Source: Orbilia blumenaviensis
Lineage: Eukaryota; Ascomycota; Orbiliomycetes; Orbiliales; Orbiliaceae
Direction: 5' to 3'
DNA length: 64,000 nucleotides
Assembly: GCA_036872755.1 (NCBI GenBank)
Contig: JAVHNS010000006.1
Location: 434,001 to 498,000, forward strand
Shown: positions 1-13,861 of the stretch, one piece after another
Position numbering within the stretch: position 1 is the first letter of the stretch
Layout: each line of letters opens with the position of its first letter
Made by a program: the position numbers and the translations under genes
Notes under the pieces: model-generated
Databases searched by the model: none
What the model was told of the DNA's origin: nothing
The model's input: the letters and a program-made list of their open reading frames with translations, nothing else

Positions 1-3000
1 TCGACCAGAAAACGACACACAAAGGTTAAAACTATTTGGATCTTTTAAAGAACCTCACTTACGGGCCTTGGAGCCCTTGTATTGAAAGAAGATCAACACC
101 TTTACGTAAATGCACAAGTGAGCTGTTTCTTTTTTTCTCGTTTTGGATGGTACCCTTTGAGGGCCACCTCGATGATCAGCCGATTCCATGCCGTTTCTCT
201 GGACCGATATGCTTATAGGTTATCGTCTGGGGCCGAGACTAGGTTATCGTAATGTTTAAATATAACGCCCCGAAAATTTTCAAGGCTAGGGCTAGGGTCT
301 ACTGGGGTGAGGTACTTTAAACTCATAATACGAGATACAAATCAAGGCCATTGGTCAAGTCCGTTGTATCAATGTTTGAAGGGGTTTATAGAAATTGCAT
401 GACTTCACACAATCCGGTCTCCGCTAGTATTTCGCAATAAATGCTGTAATTCATTAGACCGAACATCAGCTAGAGGCCCTTGGGTATCTACAGACTGGTC
501 ATTCCCGGAAGCGATCATAGTGGAAGATCAAAACCCCCTTCAATTAAATCAAAGCTTTAGAGGGCTTTTGGTAGAGCTGGATCGGAATGGTAGATTGATG
601 TGGTCTTTTAACGAGATCGTTGAGACGGATTCGTGAGTGGTAGGTCTGTGAGTTTCGTGTTCGACCCATACAAAAACTGCCTTCGATAGATAGTCGGAGG
701 ATCTGGGAATAAGCGTAATTTAGCGAGGTTTTACGATCCATATCTTTGTCTCAATATTTTGTCAGTCAAGAAAGTCGTTACGAACAGAGTATTACTGAAG
801 AGGCGTAATATTGTCAAAGGTTTTGAAGGTTTCCATGATGCCGGCGTGGGGTTATCATAGAGACGAATTAATATCTGTAGGTAGAGAAAAAACTCTATTC
901 CGACGAGGGAGCAGCCGAACAGGAGCGAGAAGGTAGAGTGAAACCCTCGGTAGGTGCTCTGCTGATGCATGAATATACCGCTGGAGTATGACGAGAGATC
1001 TAGAGAACTATTGAGGTTGGTGGTTTAGTATACTACCTAGGACGGCTTAGGTACAGTCCATCGAGCCAATGAAGAGGACTTGCGAAGCACTCTGTCGGTC
1101 GGTAGACGCGTTCTATCGGAATTCAAAACACCAAAACCACGCCATCAACCACAACTAGAGAGTATCTTCGGGAGCACCTAGACACATTGCTCCAGGCAGA
1201 ATTTGGCAAACAGAGACAATGAAGTTGTAAGCTTCCCTCGTTTGAGAGTTAAGAGACAACAGGCTGGTAGGGAACCCAACGGCCGAAGCAGAAGAAACTG
1301 GGTCGATTGAAAATGACATCGGCGAGTCTGGGGTAGAGCAGAACTGAGTATCTCCTGAATCATCGTCAAATGAGATTGCCGTCTTGAGGGTTAAACCCAA
1401 AGACACCCTACTTGTCTTAATCAAATTGGCATCGGTGATATTGAATCGATTGCCTGGACGCTAAGGCTCGCTCCGACCCTGGTGCGCAATCAAAATACCT
1501 GGGTGCTCGTCTATGGCCCGATAACAGAGAAACACCAGTTTATAGCGTTTCAATTGCACATGGAAAACAGCTGAGAAAAACTGCCGCCTCTCGATAGAAT
1601 ACTTCACTCTCGACAGCCCTGGTTGCAAAGGTGACACCGTCGTGCAAGAGGGCGGAGCGATGCTGACTCTGTTGACAGCGAGTGGTTAAGGGTTGGACAC
1701 CGGGCCAAAGCACTAATAGCAATATCCACGACCATACAACTTCTAAATATCTTCTACTGCTGGCTGCGGAGTACTCCTTGGACCCAATTGCTCTGAAATT
1801 TTCTCTTTAAGTGCAAGCGTGCAATCAGTCGAAAAGCGAACTGGATGCGGAAATTTATGCTCCGCTCACAACAAAATATGCTGCAGACTGAAATCACGGA
1901 CGTTTTATTCTGGAAGCCGACAGGACACATCTATGGAGACTGTTGAGGGATTAAGGTGGGCTGGCGGACTATCCATCATGTTTGAAATTTTGATCGTGGA
2001 CCACAAACTCTAATCCCAGGAATAAACTGGAATCTACAAGGCTACGGCTATCGACGGCACCTTCCAGATGCATATGCAGTGGCATCAGAGGCGAGTGACC
2101 GGAAAATTGGCATGAAACCTGTTACTGGCGGGCCACGGAGCAACTCTACTGGCCGGATTAGCCGCTTCTGCATTCTGCTCTCTAGAAGGGGCAAAAGTAG
2201 ATCTGGACAGATACTCTTCCCTGGGGGGCGCTCAATTCTGACTGCCGATTGGACTTTTGATTCTTTGGTTTCCCCTTGAACCGCGCATAACATATAGACA
2301 ACTCGGAACCTTTGCCAATGCGTGGAACACGAACCCTAGTGGCAGCCCCGTTCTCCACCCACACACTCGTTCGATGGGACTTTCTTGTCTAATCAAGTTA
2401 GGCCAGTTCGAGAGATGAAGGACGCGAAGCCCATTAAGTGCTGCATTGTTTTCCGAGTTATCGGCTGTGTTTGCTGTTACAAGCATGTATTCTGGATCAA
2501 TGGAACCGAGCAATGACGGTTGGGTTTGAGGTGAGGCCACAAAAATGCAACAGCCGGCCCACGACTGCGAAGCCGAACCAAGAACCAGAACTAGCCACCG
2601 TTTCACTGAGGGAAACTGAGGGATGATGCATAAGCTGAGGTTGATTATGCAGGTGTTCGCATCCTGCTCCACGACAACCTGGGACACAAACCAAAGCGGA
2701 CCACCTAGTCGCACCAGTTTTAAAACTAGCCCGGAACCCTGTCCCCGTTCCCCAAAGCGGGCAGAGGCTGGTTGTACAATGTATCACATTCAGCACTGCT
2801 CTGGGTGGCCAATAAACCGGGCTGGATAGGCGAGCTTGCTATCTTTCCGACCTTGCCTAAACAAATGCTCGACCCTTTAAAGCGGGGTCGCTGCCCGACC
2901 AATTTGAAAGTTGGTGCCTTTCTGTTCTCACATTATATCAGGCCTCTTCCCTTTACAAGTATGGCAAGCAACCTGGAACCGCGCAGGCTCGCAAAGCTCG

Positions 3001-4234
3001 ATAGTGCCTATTCCGGCATAGGCGCACGTCCCCTCTTTATCCGTTGGAAAGGCCGCGGAGGCCCCCTTCTTTGACCATCTCTTTCGTTTAACATCCCGCT
3101 GAAGCGACTATACCGACAGTCATCTCCTGCGAACGCGTTTCATGGCACGTATAAGGCCGGAGATAATGGCCTCAGAATCCTGAACCTCCGACGATGGAAC
3201 GACAATGCGGACCGTGCATATTCAAACTCATTTCCGAAGGTTTGACCTGCTTCACTAGTCCTGGCACTAGTACTTTGGTGGTTCAGGTATTTGGGGGGGG
3301 CGTGTCTTATCGTACGGTCTTGGGTAAGCTAGGACAACGCAACCCAATGGAGATATCGATCGCGATGTTTTCAGGCTGCTAATTTGTGGAGCATTCTTTC
3401 TCCAAGGTGGTCTAGTATCCCAAAGTCAGTGATGCTTGACCGTGACTGTCTCTGGGAAATGAAGCCACCAACAATACAAAGGCGGCCCCAGGCTTCAGGT
3501 CCGCCTAGCCCAGCCGGACACCCCACTTTTGGGCGCCCGGCTCCCCCTCAATCCCTCACCAAGCCATATATAGTGACATGCGCGTCCAGATGCGCATGAT
3601 ACTCGTCCGCCAGCCCTTCAAATTGGGTGGGTTGAAAGATAGGTGTTGGAAAACCTCGAAAATAAATTTGAGAAACTGCTGGGGTATTTTCTCTGGACGT
3701 TGGGTGCTGAGAAGCGGTCCAGGACCCAGCTGGTGAATGGCAGATGAGTTGGAGTTGAGGGGGAGTTTACGCCTAATACCTGAATGGATATCCGCTTCCA
3801 ATCCAGAAATCGACAGCGGCTACCGTCGCCCAACCCTTGCGACTGGATGTCTCAGTCAAGTCCAGCGTGCCAACTCTCAAAAGTCCTCGAATCACGATAA
3901 CCTATCGACGGCTTCCAAATTCCAGGATCGCAGTTCCGGATGCTGTATCTTCATAGCCTGCATTGCATTCCCGGCTCCACCTTCGCGCCCGGCTAAACAG
4001 TCTCAAAGTTACAAAAGAAAATACCTAAAGGATGCACTTCGTACTTCATTACTCGAATATATGTATACAAATGTCGGCTCTGGCCAATCCAATGCAAGGC
4101 GAAAACACAACGCAAATGCAAGCTAAGCACCAGGCCGCTTGACCTCGTCCAGCAAGAAGGTCGAACTATTCCTAGCAGCAAAGAATATCTGGCGCCGCAG
4201 CCGGAGAGATAATTATATCAGAGGGCGACATGCG
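1..4234. other. stretch without an assignable gene
   Basis: Several short open frames occur on both strands, for example minus 1155-1440, minus 2232-2714 and plus 3737-4126. None shows a recognisable motif, and most start only at GTG or TTG. The frames near 1155-1722 (minus) could be decayed exons, but I could not join them with convincing splice sites. I see no RNA gene or clear repeat. Confidence 0.4.
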
Positions 4235-5154
4235 TTATCGTTGCGACCAACTCCCCGCCTGTTTCACCACCATCCATTCTCTAGCCTTTTCCAGGGCGTA
4301 GGGTTTTATATTCTCTTTTGAAGTGCCCTGGCCATGTACCCGCCAATAATGGTCCACAAAATTATCTCGCCGTGGAAATCGTTTCCCTTTGTCGGGGCAC
4401 CGTTCGTGGCGACATTCTATATATTGGCCGTCGTCGCCATGCTTAGAACGACCGTGCCGTTCCAGGTCATTAAGGGTCGTGAACCCATTCCCTTCGGCTC
4501 GTTAGCCGTAACGCTATGGCCTACAGAACCAGTGGGACAGCACACTCACCTTGAACGCTTTTCTCACACTCCGCGAATGTACAAAGGTATTTTTTTTCAG
4601 GCCGCGGGCGGTCAGGGCTAGCCACGTCATCAGTGCATGATCATAAGAGTCCAAAAGTCGGGTGTATATACCTACCCCGGGCTATGAACCTCACCGCTGG
4701 CCTGTTGTTGGCTTTGGGAATATGGGCTTGAGCCGTCCTGCCCACCATATTCATATACAACATATTCGTGTGCCTCGTTATCGGAGGGTTGTTGCGATTG
4801 CTCATAGTACTGATTCGTTGGTAGTGGCGTGGAGCTCGTATACCCTGGATATCCCGCTGGCCTATACCCGCCATAATTGGCGACGGATGTGCCTGGCGGG
4901 AGAATGGTGGGCGAAGCCGCAGCTTCGTACTGAAGCCGTGGATCTATAGGTGGTGGGCCTAGACCGGTTCCTGGTTAACATAGCTCCCGCTCTGGATCGG
5001 ACACATCTCCCATACCCACAGCCGGTGGATTTTCATACGGTTGGGTATTCCCTGTACCCCAGTATTCCCCTTCAGGATTCTGGTAGACCTGGCTTTTTGA
5101 CGGTCCGCCCGAATCGTGTTGGTTATCTTCTGATTCGCGATATCTTTGATCCAT
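4235..5154 (-). CDS. C2H2 zinc-finger protein, probable transcription factor
   Basis: Spliced by eye into four exons, 5154-5016, 4970-4676, 4617-4550 and 4491-4235, giving 252 aa with every phase consistent. The introns are 45, 58 and 58 nt; the last has a GGCTAACG branch site just before its acceptor. Residues 1-150 are disordered and rich in Q, S, P, G and Y, like an activation region. Finger 1 spans C157-x4-C162-x17-H180-x4-H185 and contains GFTTLNDLERH, a pattern familiar from fungal C2H2 regulators. Finger 2 is C194-x4-C199-x15-H215-x4-H220. It probably binds DNA in the nucleus; targets are unknown. If the 45-nt intron were not spliced, an in-frame TAA at 4977-4975 would stop the protein after 59 residues, so the gene is either spliced there or broken. 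The ATG at 5154 is the first in frame. Confidence 0.8.
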
Positions 5155-8100
5155 TTGTTAATCGGCGTCGTTGGTTTTGGTGGCGGTTAAACTAATGCTT
5201 CGTTCGTTATTTTTGTGTGGCTTCCGAGAAGACTTTATACGGAGAGTTAGAGTGGGAGAGCTTTATATTTACATCTGCCCCTCCCTAGATTCAGTCTACC
5301 CAGCCTAAAACACAAAGGGCTTGCAGAGCATGCTTAGGCTAGGGAGCCCCCCCACTTACCTCTTGCTTCGACAAAAACACCCGATCTCTAACTATCGACG
5401 TATAGGGGCTATATAGGATGGCCTTGCTGCACGTCGTTAACGCTGTCTTAACTATGGGCAAACCTCTTCGGTCATATCAACTACCCAGACTCCCTCAGGG
5501 TACTTGCGTATCGGTTTCGGGTCTTGAGAGGATGGACCCAGGGCCTGAGTTGACACCCCGCGACTCGAACGAGCATGCAAGGTCGCTCCGCTTCAAACCT
5601 AATTCCTCGCCATCACCCGAGCTCACATCCCCGCAGCTAACTCAATCAGGTCTAAATTTACATCATAATCGGACGCAATCATTTGATTTGCAGCATGGGA
5701 GCGCAATAGTCACATTCATGCTCGTCTGATCTTTGAATTGGTTTGCAAAGCAGACCATGGACGGGTTAGTTCTAATTTGCCTAACTTAGTTTTTTACCTT
5801 ACTAACGAGACACATGGCAAGAGAATAGGTATTAAACAAAGAGCCTGCATATTTCTCAAGCGGGGCACCGAAGTCGCCACCATCACGTCTCAGTGGCAGA
5901 AAAAAAAAGCATGTATGCCCAGATATATGTTTCTATCACATATCGGACAAGGCGGGGAAGGTGGGAAGACAGCCTGCTGCATTGCCGCCGCTATGCTTGT
6001 TCTAAAGGGTCAGGTCGAACCTCGCTGGCCATCAACAGACCCTGGGAGCTAGCTCTGCCAAGCTTCGACTTAATAACGGCATTGAAGACGAACATGTCTT
6101 GTCTCATAACCCAGGAGAGGTTGGTATGGTATCTCAAGGGCGGGTCTCTTTTTTTGCTACACCCAATAGGCCTAAGGATATTTGCTTATTCGCAAGCTGG
6201 GGGGATGCCGTGGACGCTGGAAACTTGTGGCACGAATGGAAGTGTACGGGCTCAGCTACCTCATTATAACAAATCTGTGCCAACCGCCGACAGCCCAGCG
6301 TTAAGCCCACAAACTTAAGAGGAGGTCGCCGACACCCTCCCGCCGCTCAGCACTCGGAACCATTAAAGTAATGGGCAAACGGAGGGGCTTTATTGCACAG
6401 GGGCGGGAAGACACCTAAGCAAGCAGCCTGGCCGTCCGCCTGTACAGCAAATCCACCATGCAGCCGATTGGTCAACCTAGCGATGCTTGTCAATAGAAAA
6501 TTCTTCGATAAGCCCAAAATACTTCCGAGATCTGAAATTATGCTCCCCACTTGGAAGTAGTTATGGCGACTCGGACGAAGCACCTTGGACCTAAGCATCC
6601 CAACATTAAATACCAAATACCCCTTGTGATTGACCCGTCTAAACGATCGATCTCTCGGTTCCGTCACTTTTCCCAGCCAGGGAACTTGGCAGGATTCTAC
6701 TCGTGGGAAGTATTGGCAACAACTCCAGGAGTGGGTCCAGCCTGCCAGCATGGGCAGGAGGAGACGTTTGCGATACACGAGACTTCCATCTGATGAAACG
6801 ACCTAGATCATCAAACACCCGTCCACCTAAACTAGTAGCCAGTAGTAGAGCTACAACCGACTTGGGAAGCTGTTGGTAACTAGTTGTGGTTTATATTATT
6901 GTTTTCCTCCTTTTTCTCTTCTCCGTTCGGCAAATTACCTCAGCGAAACTCGCAATCCCCACATTTTAAAGACATCAGAGCACGAAGAGATAAAAGAGGC
7001 CCTGAAGCTAAATTATTGCACACGAGCCTGTAGCGACTATAGTGCTTGTCGGTTTACTCAACCCGGTAGTTTGAATATCGGCCCTCCGCTTCAGTACGAT
7101 CTTAGGGCCGTGGTGACGGCAAACGACGCGCCCGCGCCCGGAACAATGAGGCAACCGAGAGAACTGAAAATGCAATCACAAAGCATAGTCATTTTACACA
7201 TTTGACCGCTAACACCAATTTACAGAGCTCAGTAGTATTCGTATTGATAAGCTATCGCAGAACCCCGCGTTATCGGGCACACTATTCCATTGATACATGT
7301 CTTATCCTTCAAATCCCGGCAGAGGCGGTTTCTAGGGGGGCTACTCAGTCGGACGGACTGTTCGAGTCCTTCGACCGGGCGTTTCAGGAGGCAAATCCTG
7401 AAGCAGCGGTTCCAGACGGCTAGGATGTCATGAGTTATGCTCGCTAGTTTTTGACAAGCGGTACACCGCTGAAGTACTCTTCTATCATTTCGAGTACGGC
7501 TCACTTTATACCAGCAATATTGCGTCCGCCACGCACGTTGCTAGCGTGTCAACACGACATCTACGGATAAAATCGAGGTCATTTTAGAACCATCAGGTCC
7601 GAAAAGAATGGCCATACGTGTAGCGGAAACGGTTGTTGTTCCAATTCGCCAGTACCATGCTACCCGATTCTGCATACAGACCCTAGGGAGTGAATTGGAT
7701 GGAATGGTATATATAAAGATACTTTTCCGGATGCGGCCGAGTCTTCCCTGCGGCCAATACCGCTAATCCCTTGTTGGTTGGAATCCCAACAGTCATTTCT
7801 ATATGCGAATATTATCGACTGCGATTCATCTGCATGCCCAGAGGAAGCAGGTAATCATGCGTGGAGAAAATAATCACGTCACCAAAATTACCATAATTAG
7901 TGCGATATCGGTGGTCAGACGGACAAATACATGGGAGTCAACAGCACAGGGTGTGGGGTTTTTATGCGTCTCGGGGGTAGGATAGGCGGTGTTTTCCTGA
8001 CGTCGGTTTGCTTCTGGCTAGATGCACTTCTTCCGGGCGGAATCCGCGTACCGTGGCCGTATGACCGTCAACCGTGCTAAGGACGGGGTCGTGACCCAGC

Positions 8101-8282
8101 CAAAACGACACTCCGCAGCCTTTTGTTTAGTCAATACCCCCAAACCTCAGCTTTTATCAGCTAATTCCGAAGCCCATGCCTCCAAATTTGGATTGGATTG
8201 GCTCGACTCTGTGGGACCATTGGGGGCTCTCGCTAGCTGCAAAAGCAGTCGAGCGGGATCATGCATTACCTAGGACACCGGA
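5155..8282. other. stretch without an assignable gene
   Basis: It holds overlapping short frames such as plus 5418-5729, plus 5893-6318, minus 6347-6778 and plus 6873-7205. They have no motif, no consistent strand and mostly non-ATG starts. I see no gene here that I can defend. Confidence 0.4.
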
Positions 8283-8667
8283 TTAAGCATATTGCGCACA
8301 ACTTGGGCAACGAGGCGGCCAGAAACTAAGCAGAATCGAGGCTAAGAATGGCTGCTGAATACAATCTCTGCACGCCAAGTTACTACTCTGCCGATGTATC
8401 AGTGGTTCGTCATGAGAATCTCCCTGCACCTGTGCGTCAAAAGGTTCCGCTGGTACAGCATGTGGGGATTTTATCGGAAGATACAGCTATTTCCCAAACC
8501 TTACTATCACTATAAACGCAAATTACTGTCAATGACTCGCTAATAAATCATGTCCCGCCTACGTTACTTACGTATGGATAGTTGGAAGCCAACCATACCG
8601 CTATGCTGAGCGCGAAAATCTCTAACTTGACATCTCTCGCCCCATACTCATACAAATTGTGCAACAT
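8283..8667 (-). CDS. possible two-exon small gene, function unknown
   Basis: An ATG at 8667 opens a frame to 8572, followed by a GTAAGT donor. An 85-nt intron ends in AAATAG, and a second frame from 8486 stays open for 68 codons to TAA at 8283. The joined product would be 99 aa with no motif I recognise; the second exon carries two CxxC pairs (ACRDC, RCPSC). The evidence is only the splice signals and matching phase, so this may be chance. Confidence 0.25.
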
Positions 8668-10402
8668 CCTTTTTGCGTTGGAGTTGCAGTCGAGAGTCGT
8701 CTGTAGAGCGTTACGCTAAGGTCAACGTTAGATCATGGCTTAAACTCCGATATGAACCCCTAACAACTTGTGAAACATATCCGCTAATAAACTTCCACTG
8801 TTTAATACCATTACTTCAAACGAATTAGCCCTAATACACGTGTCACTCTAGCGGCTGAATTTGTCTGAGGGATACGAAACTCGCAGGCCCTGAATCACTG
8901 ATGATGACCAAATGATGAAAGCCGATACAGACAACACTGATATCGTCTAACCCCGGTCGATGGAGCTTGATACTTCGTACGGGCACCCTAACACGCAGCG
9001 TAGTCCTGTTCTGTTGCGACCTAATTGTACTCACACTTCCTCGTCGGCTGAAAATGTAAAAAAATGGCCTTAGGCCACATTGTCATCAGCCTTTTGCCTT
9101 CTTAGCCATATTTCGGTCAAAAGCGGCACTCACGTGAAAATAAACGCCCAGCCCTTAGTCTCCCTTCAAATTATAGACGGTACCATATCTGTGGTGCCAG
9201 TCAAACCTGTCGGCCTTCCAGATAGAGCCACGAAACCGCGCTAACGACTTTCGGGACTGCCACTTTCGAGCGACCAAAGACGCCTAGCCCAGGGTAGTTG
9301 CATGCCGCTGTCATTGATCCATGGGAACTAATAGGTTATTGTAGAGCACGAATATCTACCATGCCGATTCATACTAAGAAGCGCTTGTTCTTTTCGTTGA
9401 TACCGCTGTTACAGTGCACTGCTCTTTGCACACAACGATGTCTATAATCTTTACTTTATATCATTTACTCCATAAAATACCAACTCTCTCCTTCTATAAT
9501 GTTTTCACTAAGAATCCGATTACTGGTAATTTGGGATTCAGGCAACATTTCAGGGATTTCATCGTTGTTCATGCAGTCTGTCGCAAAGTCCTAATTGCCT
9601 CGGACACTATGTTATCTCTAGAGAAGAGGTTTGTTCACTTCGTCTCATGTTCCCAACTGCAGGCATCTTTTCGGGTGCCAGCATACAATAAAGGCATTGC
9701 ATTCCTCCTTTCGTCCATATAGTTTACAGTCGCAGTAGAAGCAACAAACATTGAAATTACGCCTAAATCTTTCAAGTATTGTAACCGGTTAACCCATGTC
9801 CGAACCTTCAACGCAAACTAGGATATCATGCCTTTGCATGCGATACGACGGCACAGACAATGCCACTTCACAGAAATTTCTATGTCTCAGAGTCATCGAC
9901 ACTTGAGTGGGCCCCTCATGCTAGTTTTGACTGCTCTTTCCGAGGTGATGCTCCTCTGCTGCCTCAGCCTTGGGAAAGAATGCCATTGTTAGATTGCGTG
10001 GCCATTGTTCTTGGTCATGCACTGTGCCAGGAAGTTCGAGAGAAAAATTTTACTCTGGGATATAATTAATTATTGTGATATGCTGGCATACATGTATACA
10101 TGTAGACACCCTATGGCGATCCGTCAACTCTGCGAACAGGACCAAGGCTGTCAACTGGCAATGCAGCAGTCGGACGTGCCACATCATCACTTGCCTGCAA
10201 GTTTCAAGTGGCAATTGAGAAAATGGTAGCATTGTTTTCCCATACGTTTCGCCCCAACCATACCACAATTTACGTTTCACGAATCCAAGGACTGCGGTAC
10301 CGCAATCTTGTGATAACGCTCGTCAGCTTGATGGTCGAGACGCGCCCCCGGTGGTGTGCATGCGCCTACCAGTAGAGCAATCAACAAATTGCCAACATCA
10401 GA
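8668..10402. other. stretch without an assignable gene
   Basis: It contains plus-strand frames at 9414-9722 (GTG start) and 9860-10069 (ATG start, 69 aa) without motifs or splice partners that I trust. Nothing else stands out. Confidence 0.4.
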
Positions 10403-10783
10403 TTAGAAATTAATTCGAGGTGTGGTGCTAATGCATGCAAGGTTTGTGTTCGGGGATAAAAAAGGGATCTCTAGCTCCAAATTTGTTGCATCTACCGACG
10501 TCCCAGCGACTAGCATCGATGTGCAATGCACGAAATACTGGACTAGAAGACAGCCCCTAGATTGGATGTCCCATCGTGGATTCCGATCAAGCTTGTATTT
10601 TGTGCGAGTATTTGAGTGAAATGGTACTCTTACAGTATATATGGTACCTGCATATTGACTACTAGCTGCAGCTGGTCTCGACATCTCGGAACATCTGCGC
10701 ACAAAATGCAACACCAGCGTGCCTTCGCGAATTGCAATATTGGTATCAACACTTTCGATGCTTTCATCCCTGAATGACTTCAT
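10403..10783 (-). CDS. possible small ORF of unknown function
   Basis: A 126-aa frame begins at an ATG (10783) and ends at TAA. The N-terminal third is hydrophilic and charged, and the rest is mixed. There is no signal peptide or known motif. A GTACC at the end of the first third could be a weak splice donor. The strand is uncertain because a shorter frame overlaps it on the plus strand. Reported only because it is one of the longer ATG-initiated frames in the region. Confidence 0.25.
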   Translation of the reverse strand: MKSFRDESIESVDTNIAIREGTLVLHFVRRCSEMSRPAAASSQYAGTIYTVRVPFHSNTRTKYKLDRNPRWDIQSRGCLLVQYFVHCTSMLVAGTSVDATNLELEIPFLSPNTNLACISTTPRINF

Positions 10784-12358
10784 AGTTCATTTGTAAAATT
10801 TCCCGAATTAGAAATGTGGGTTTAAGGTTTCAGGGTTTCGTAAAATTTAAGAGTAATTGGGATATGCTGACTTGTTTTTATTTTTTCCGTTCCCGGGTCC
10901 GGCGAGTGATTCTGCATGGAGTTTCGAAACAAGACTTAAGGATGCCAGACTATGCTAATTCCGGCATGTGTCGACATTGAGGCGTCAATTTGCAATATCA
11001 GCTGAATTTATCATGCACATATTTCTAGAGACAAGGAGTAGTTCCTTCCCCTCGAGAATTTTATCTAGCGCTTGTTACACAGTTCCCACCCATTTGTAAT
11101 TACAAGACGACTAGAAATGTGGATTAATGTGCTTTGTCAAGGTGTGCATCAGGTGGACTTCAAACCCAGGTCAGTACCTCCCACAAGAACTTGCTGCCTT
11201 TGAATGCGCAATGCATGTAAGAACGCGGGTTTTTGGCCGGTTGAGAAGAGACAAAACGCGAACAAAAAGCAATCTGACACAGCAGGGCAGAGCTTCGTTC
11301 TATTTCTACTAGTCTTTTGGGGAGCGTACAGGTTTCGATACCCGGACCGTGCAATCTTCTTTTCCGTCAGTCAGGTACCACTACCCACAGCTCCCCGAAT
11401 CAACCAACCATACGATGACTTTATCATTGTAATTAAGTTCTGCAGAATTTTCAAATGCGCATGTACGGAATATTTCGTTCTCCACATCCCTCAGTACCTT
11501 AATGGCACCAACTCCACTCTCTTCTATCCCAGATCCAGCCTTCAAAGAAGCGGACACGTCAGAAATAATCAACTCTGCACGGCGCATCGTTACGAAGTAA
11601 ACCCCTATTCTTGCTTTGCCTATAGCGCCCGGATTCGAGGCTATCATTCCCGTAGGTTATAATCGACAAAACGCAAGAAAAAAACAAAAATAAAATAAAT
11701 AAACGGGCTTTTACTTTGAAGAGGAGGACAGCTAAGGAGCAAAGCCAGCACAAAAAAGATTTTCTCCGCAATTCCCAACCTTCTGCGACAGAAGGGCAAT
11801 ACATAGACCCGCCTTTTAACATATGCATGCATGCAACCTGATGTACATGTTTACAGTTGTCAGAGAGCTGCACGCCATCTCAGCATCGCGCCACTTTTGT
11901 GGGACAGAACGAATTCGACAAGGTGTCTCTTTCTCGGGTTTAATGCGGCAATACAAGGACAAAGGACACTTCGCCAATCTGTCGTTCAAATGGTAGATCG
12001 ATGTGGGTACGTTACGCGTATCCAGCCCTCAGTGCCGGACTGCAACCGATCAGACCCAACTACGTTACTTGCGACCAAGTAAAGATGTCGATGATAGGGA
12101 TTCCGCTCCTCACCATTCTGGAGTCCTCGAACATCTCAACTATATATAATTTGGCCCGTGGACGTCAAAATGAATCGCGGGACCCTTAACGGACAACCGG
12201 TACTACGACTACCCCTAAGCCTTTCACTCTGATTCGTGGCTGATAATTCCACTAGTTTTATTTTTACCCCCTCTTAGTACGCGCACTCTATTTAGTGCTC
12301 TATACGAGAAGAGAGTTTAGTTTACTTATCACAATCGATACTACTAATCTAGTCCGAG
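10784..12358. other. stretch without an assignable gene
   Basis: Opposed frames overlap at plus 11204-11662 (152 aa, ATG) and minus 11381-11647 (88 aa, ATG). They lie on opposite strands of the same DNA, so at most one is real, and neither has a motif. The last 160 bases before 12359 are A/T-rich and would hold the promoter of the next gene. Confidence 0.4.
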
Positions 12359-13861
12359 ATGGCTTTTGATAACGTAGATCAAAACCCTCACGGTTTGTGG
12401 AACGGTAGAAACGGGAACGAAACTTCCGTTAACGAAGAAGATATCGATCCCACTCTTCGGAACCCGCTTGAGGCTCATGATAGCAACACGGCATTTGCTC
12501 TTCCTCGACAACAAGCTGGCTATAACTATAGCCAATGGTATTACTTTCTATGTGGGTATTGCGGTAGCCGCGTAAGTGCCAAATTTGGTAGATATCTGGC
12601 TCCGTCTACCACATTCTTAACTCAACTACTCGATCCATTCCACTAATGTCATATTAATGAATACTAAACCATCTACTCTCACAGGGCCCTCGCTTTTGCG
12701 ACGGAATGATCACCTTTGAGCAGCAGGGGCTAAGAAAAGACGAAGATCTTATCCTCTGTCACATGTGTTGGAATTTGAAGTTCGTTGGATTGGATAAATG
12801 GCGCATCCGGCCTATATTCAATGCCAACTCTGGCCAGGAGCCCCACGCAATGATTCGAGTTCTTTCACTGAGGTCCTTACACGACACGGAGCCCAATCGG
12901 TGGCAGGAAGTAGTTAGCCGCTCAGACCCTAAAGAAGTTTGTAGACGCTGGCTACCCCCCAGTCTCCCGTTTGTTTGGCCATTATGGTCAGTCGAGCCCA
13001 AGCCTAGGAAAGCTAGGCGATCATCTAAACTTTTGGTTGTGGAGGGGGCCAATCGCGCTCTCGATGAGCCAACGAGTAGGCCTCGAAGCAAATCAATCAG
13101 TGAGCCGTCTGAGGGACCTTTTGAGTGTGAGCTCACGGGCGAGCGGTTCTCAAAGGCATCGAAATTTATGTATGTATCTTGAACGATTTCCTCGCATGCC
13201 CATAACTTATTCTAAAGCCTTCCCATGCGGAGATGTGTACACACAAATTTAAATAAGCCTGCTGGGGGTAACAAACTAATTCCGACTTTGTAATATAGTG
13301 AACACATCGCTGGCTACCTCGGGCGATATAGATCCAGTATATGCACCGAAGAGGAAATAGAGGAATATAGTCGTACGAGTTCAACGAAGAGACTTCCGCG
13401 AAATCTGTTCGCTCGTTTTGACAGCGCAAAGTCTCACATCACGGATACTGTCCAGTTCAAAAAATATCACGGGCCTATCCCAGAAGATGGTCTAGGCTGC
13501 GAGGGTCGTATTGAGGAAAATTGCCCAGACGACGTATTAAGACGAGGAATTGTGAGTCAATATTCCCTTCCAGCATTAGTTTTGTTCAAAGCCGATACCA
13601 GTGTATGAGCTTGGAAACAACATTCCTGAATAGCTCAACGGGCTAACCTACCATTACGAAAAGGAAACGTGGAAAAAACATATCAATGAAAGTAACTCCG
13701 AAGCTCTACGTAAGCGGGGGCCTCTTGTGGAGGAAGTTTTACTGGGCAAATCTACGCCTATTATTAAGGCGTGTGCTATTCCCGATGGCCAAATAGCCCC
13801 ATATGAGATTAACCCACCTCTTCAACAATCGAGCGACGAAAACCTCCCCAACTACTCTTAA
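12359..13861 (+). CDS. orphan protein, paralogue of the 18518 gene, with eroded C2H2 finger
   Basis: Four exons, 12359-12571, 12685-13169, 13299-13551 and 13634-13861, give 392 aa. Donors are GTAAGT, GTATGT and GTGAGT; acceptors are ACAG, ATAG and ATAG; phases are 0, 2, 0. The gene at 18518 has introns in the same order and phases, and the proteins correspond: a Cys-rich end of exon 1 (FLCGYCGSR here), an ILCxxC motif in exon 2, and a finger split by intron 2. At that finger this copy reads C219, then T222 where the second Cys should be, H235, then Y239 where the second His should be, so it probably no longer binds zinc there. Other Cys pairs remain (CGYC near residue 67, CHMC in exon 2). Residues 150-205 are basic and Ser-rich. 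Function unknown; by analogy a nuclear protein. Confidence 0.8.

Noticed and set aside
5930..5985. GQGGEGGKT resembling a P-loop in a plus-strand frame
   Set aside because: Spacing does not fit GxxxxGK[ST] exactly, the frame lacks other NTPase motifs, and a second frame overlaps it.
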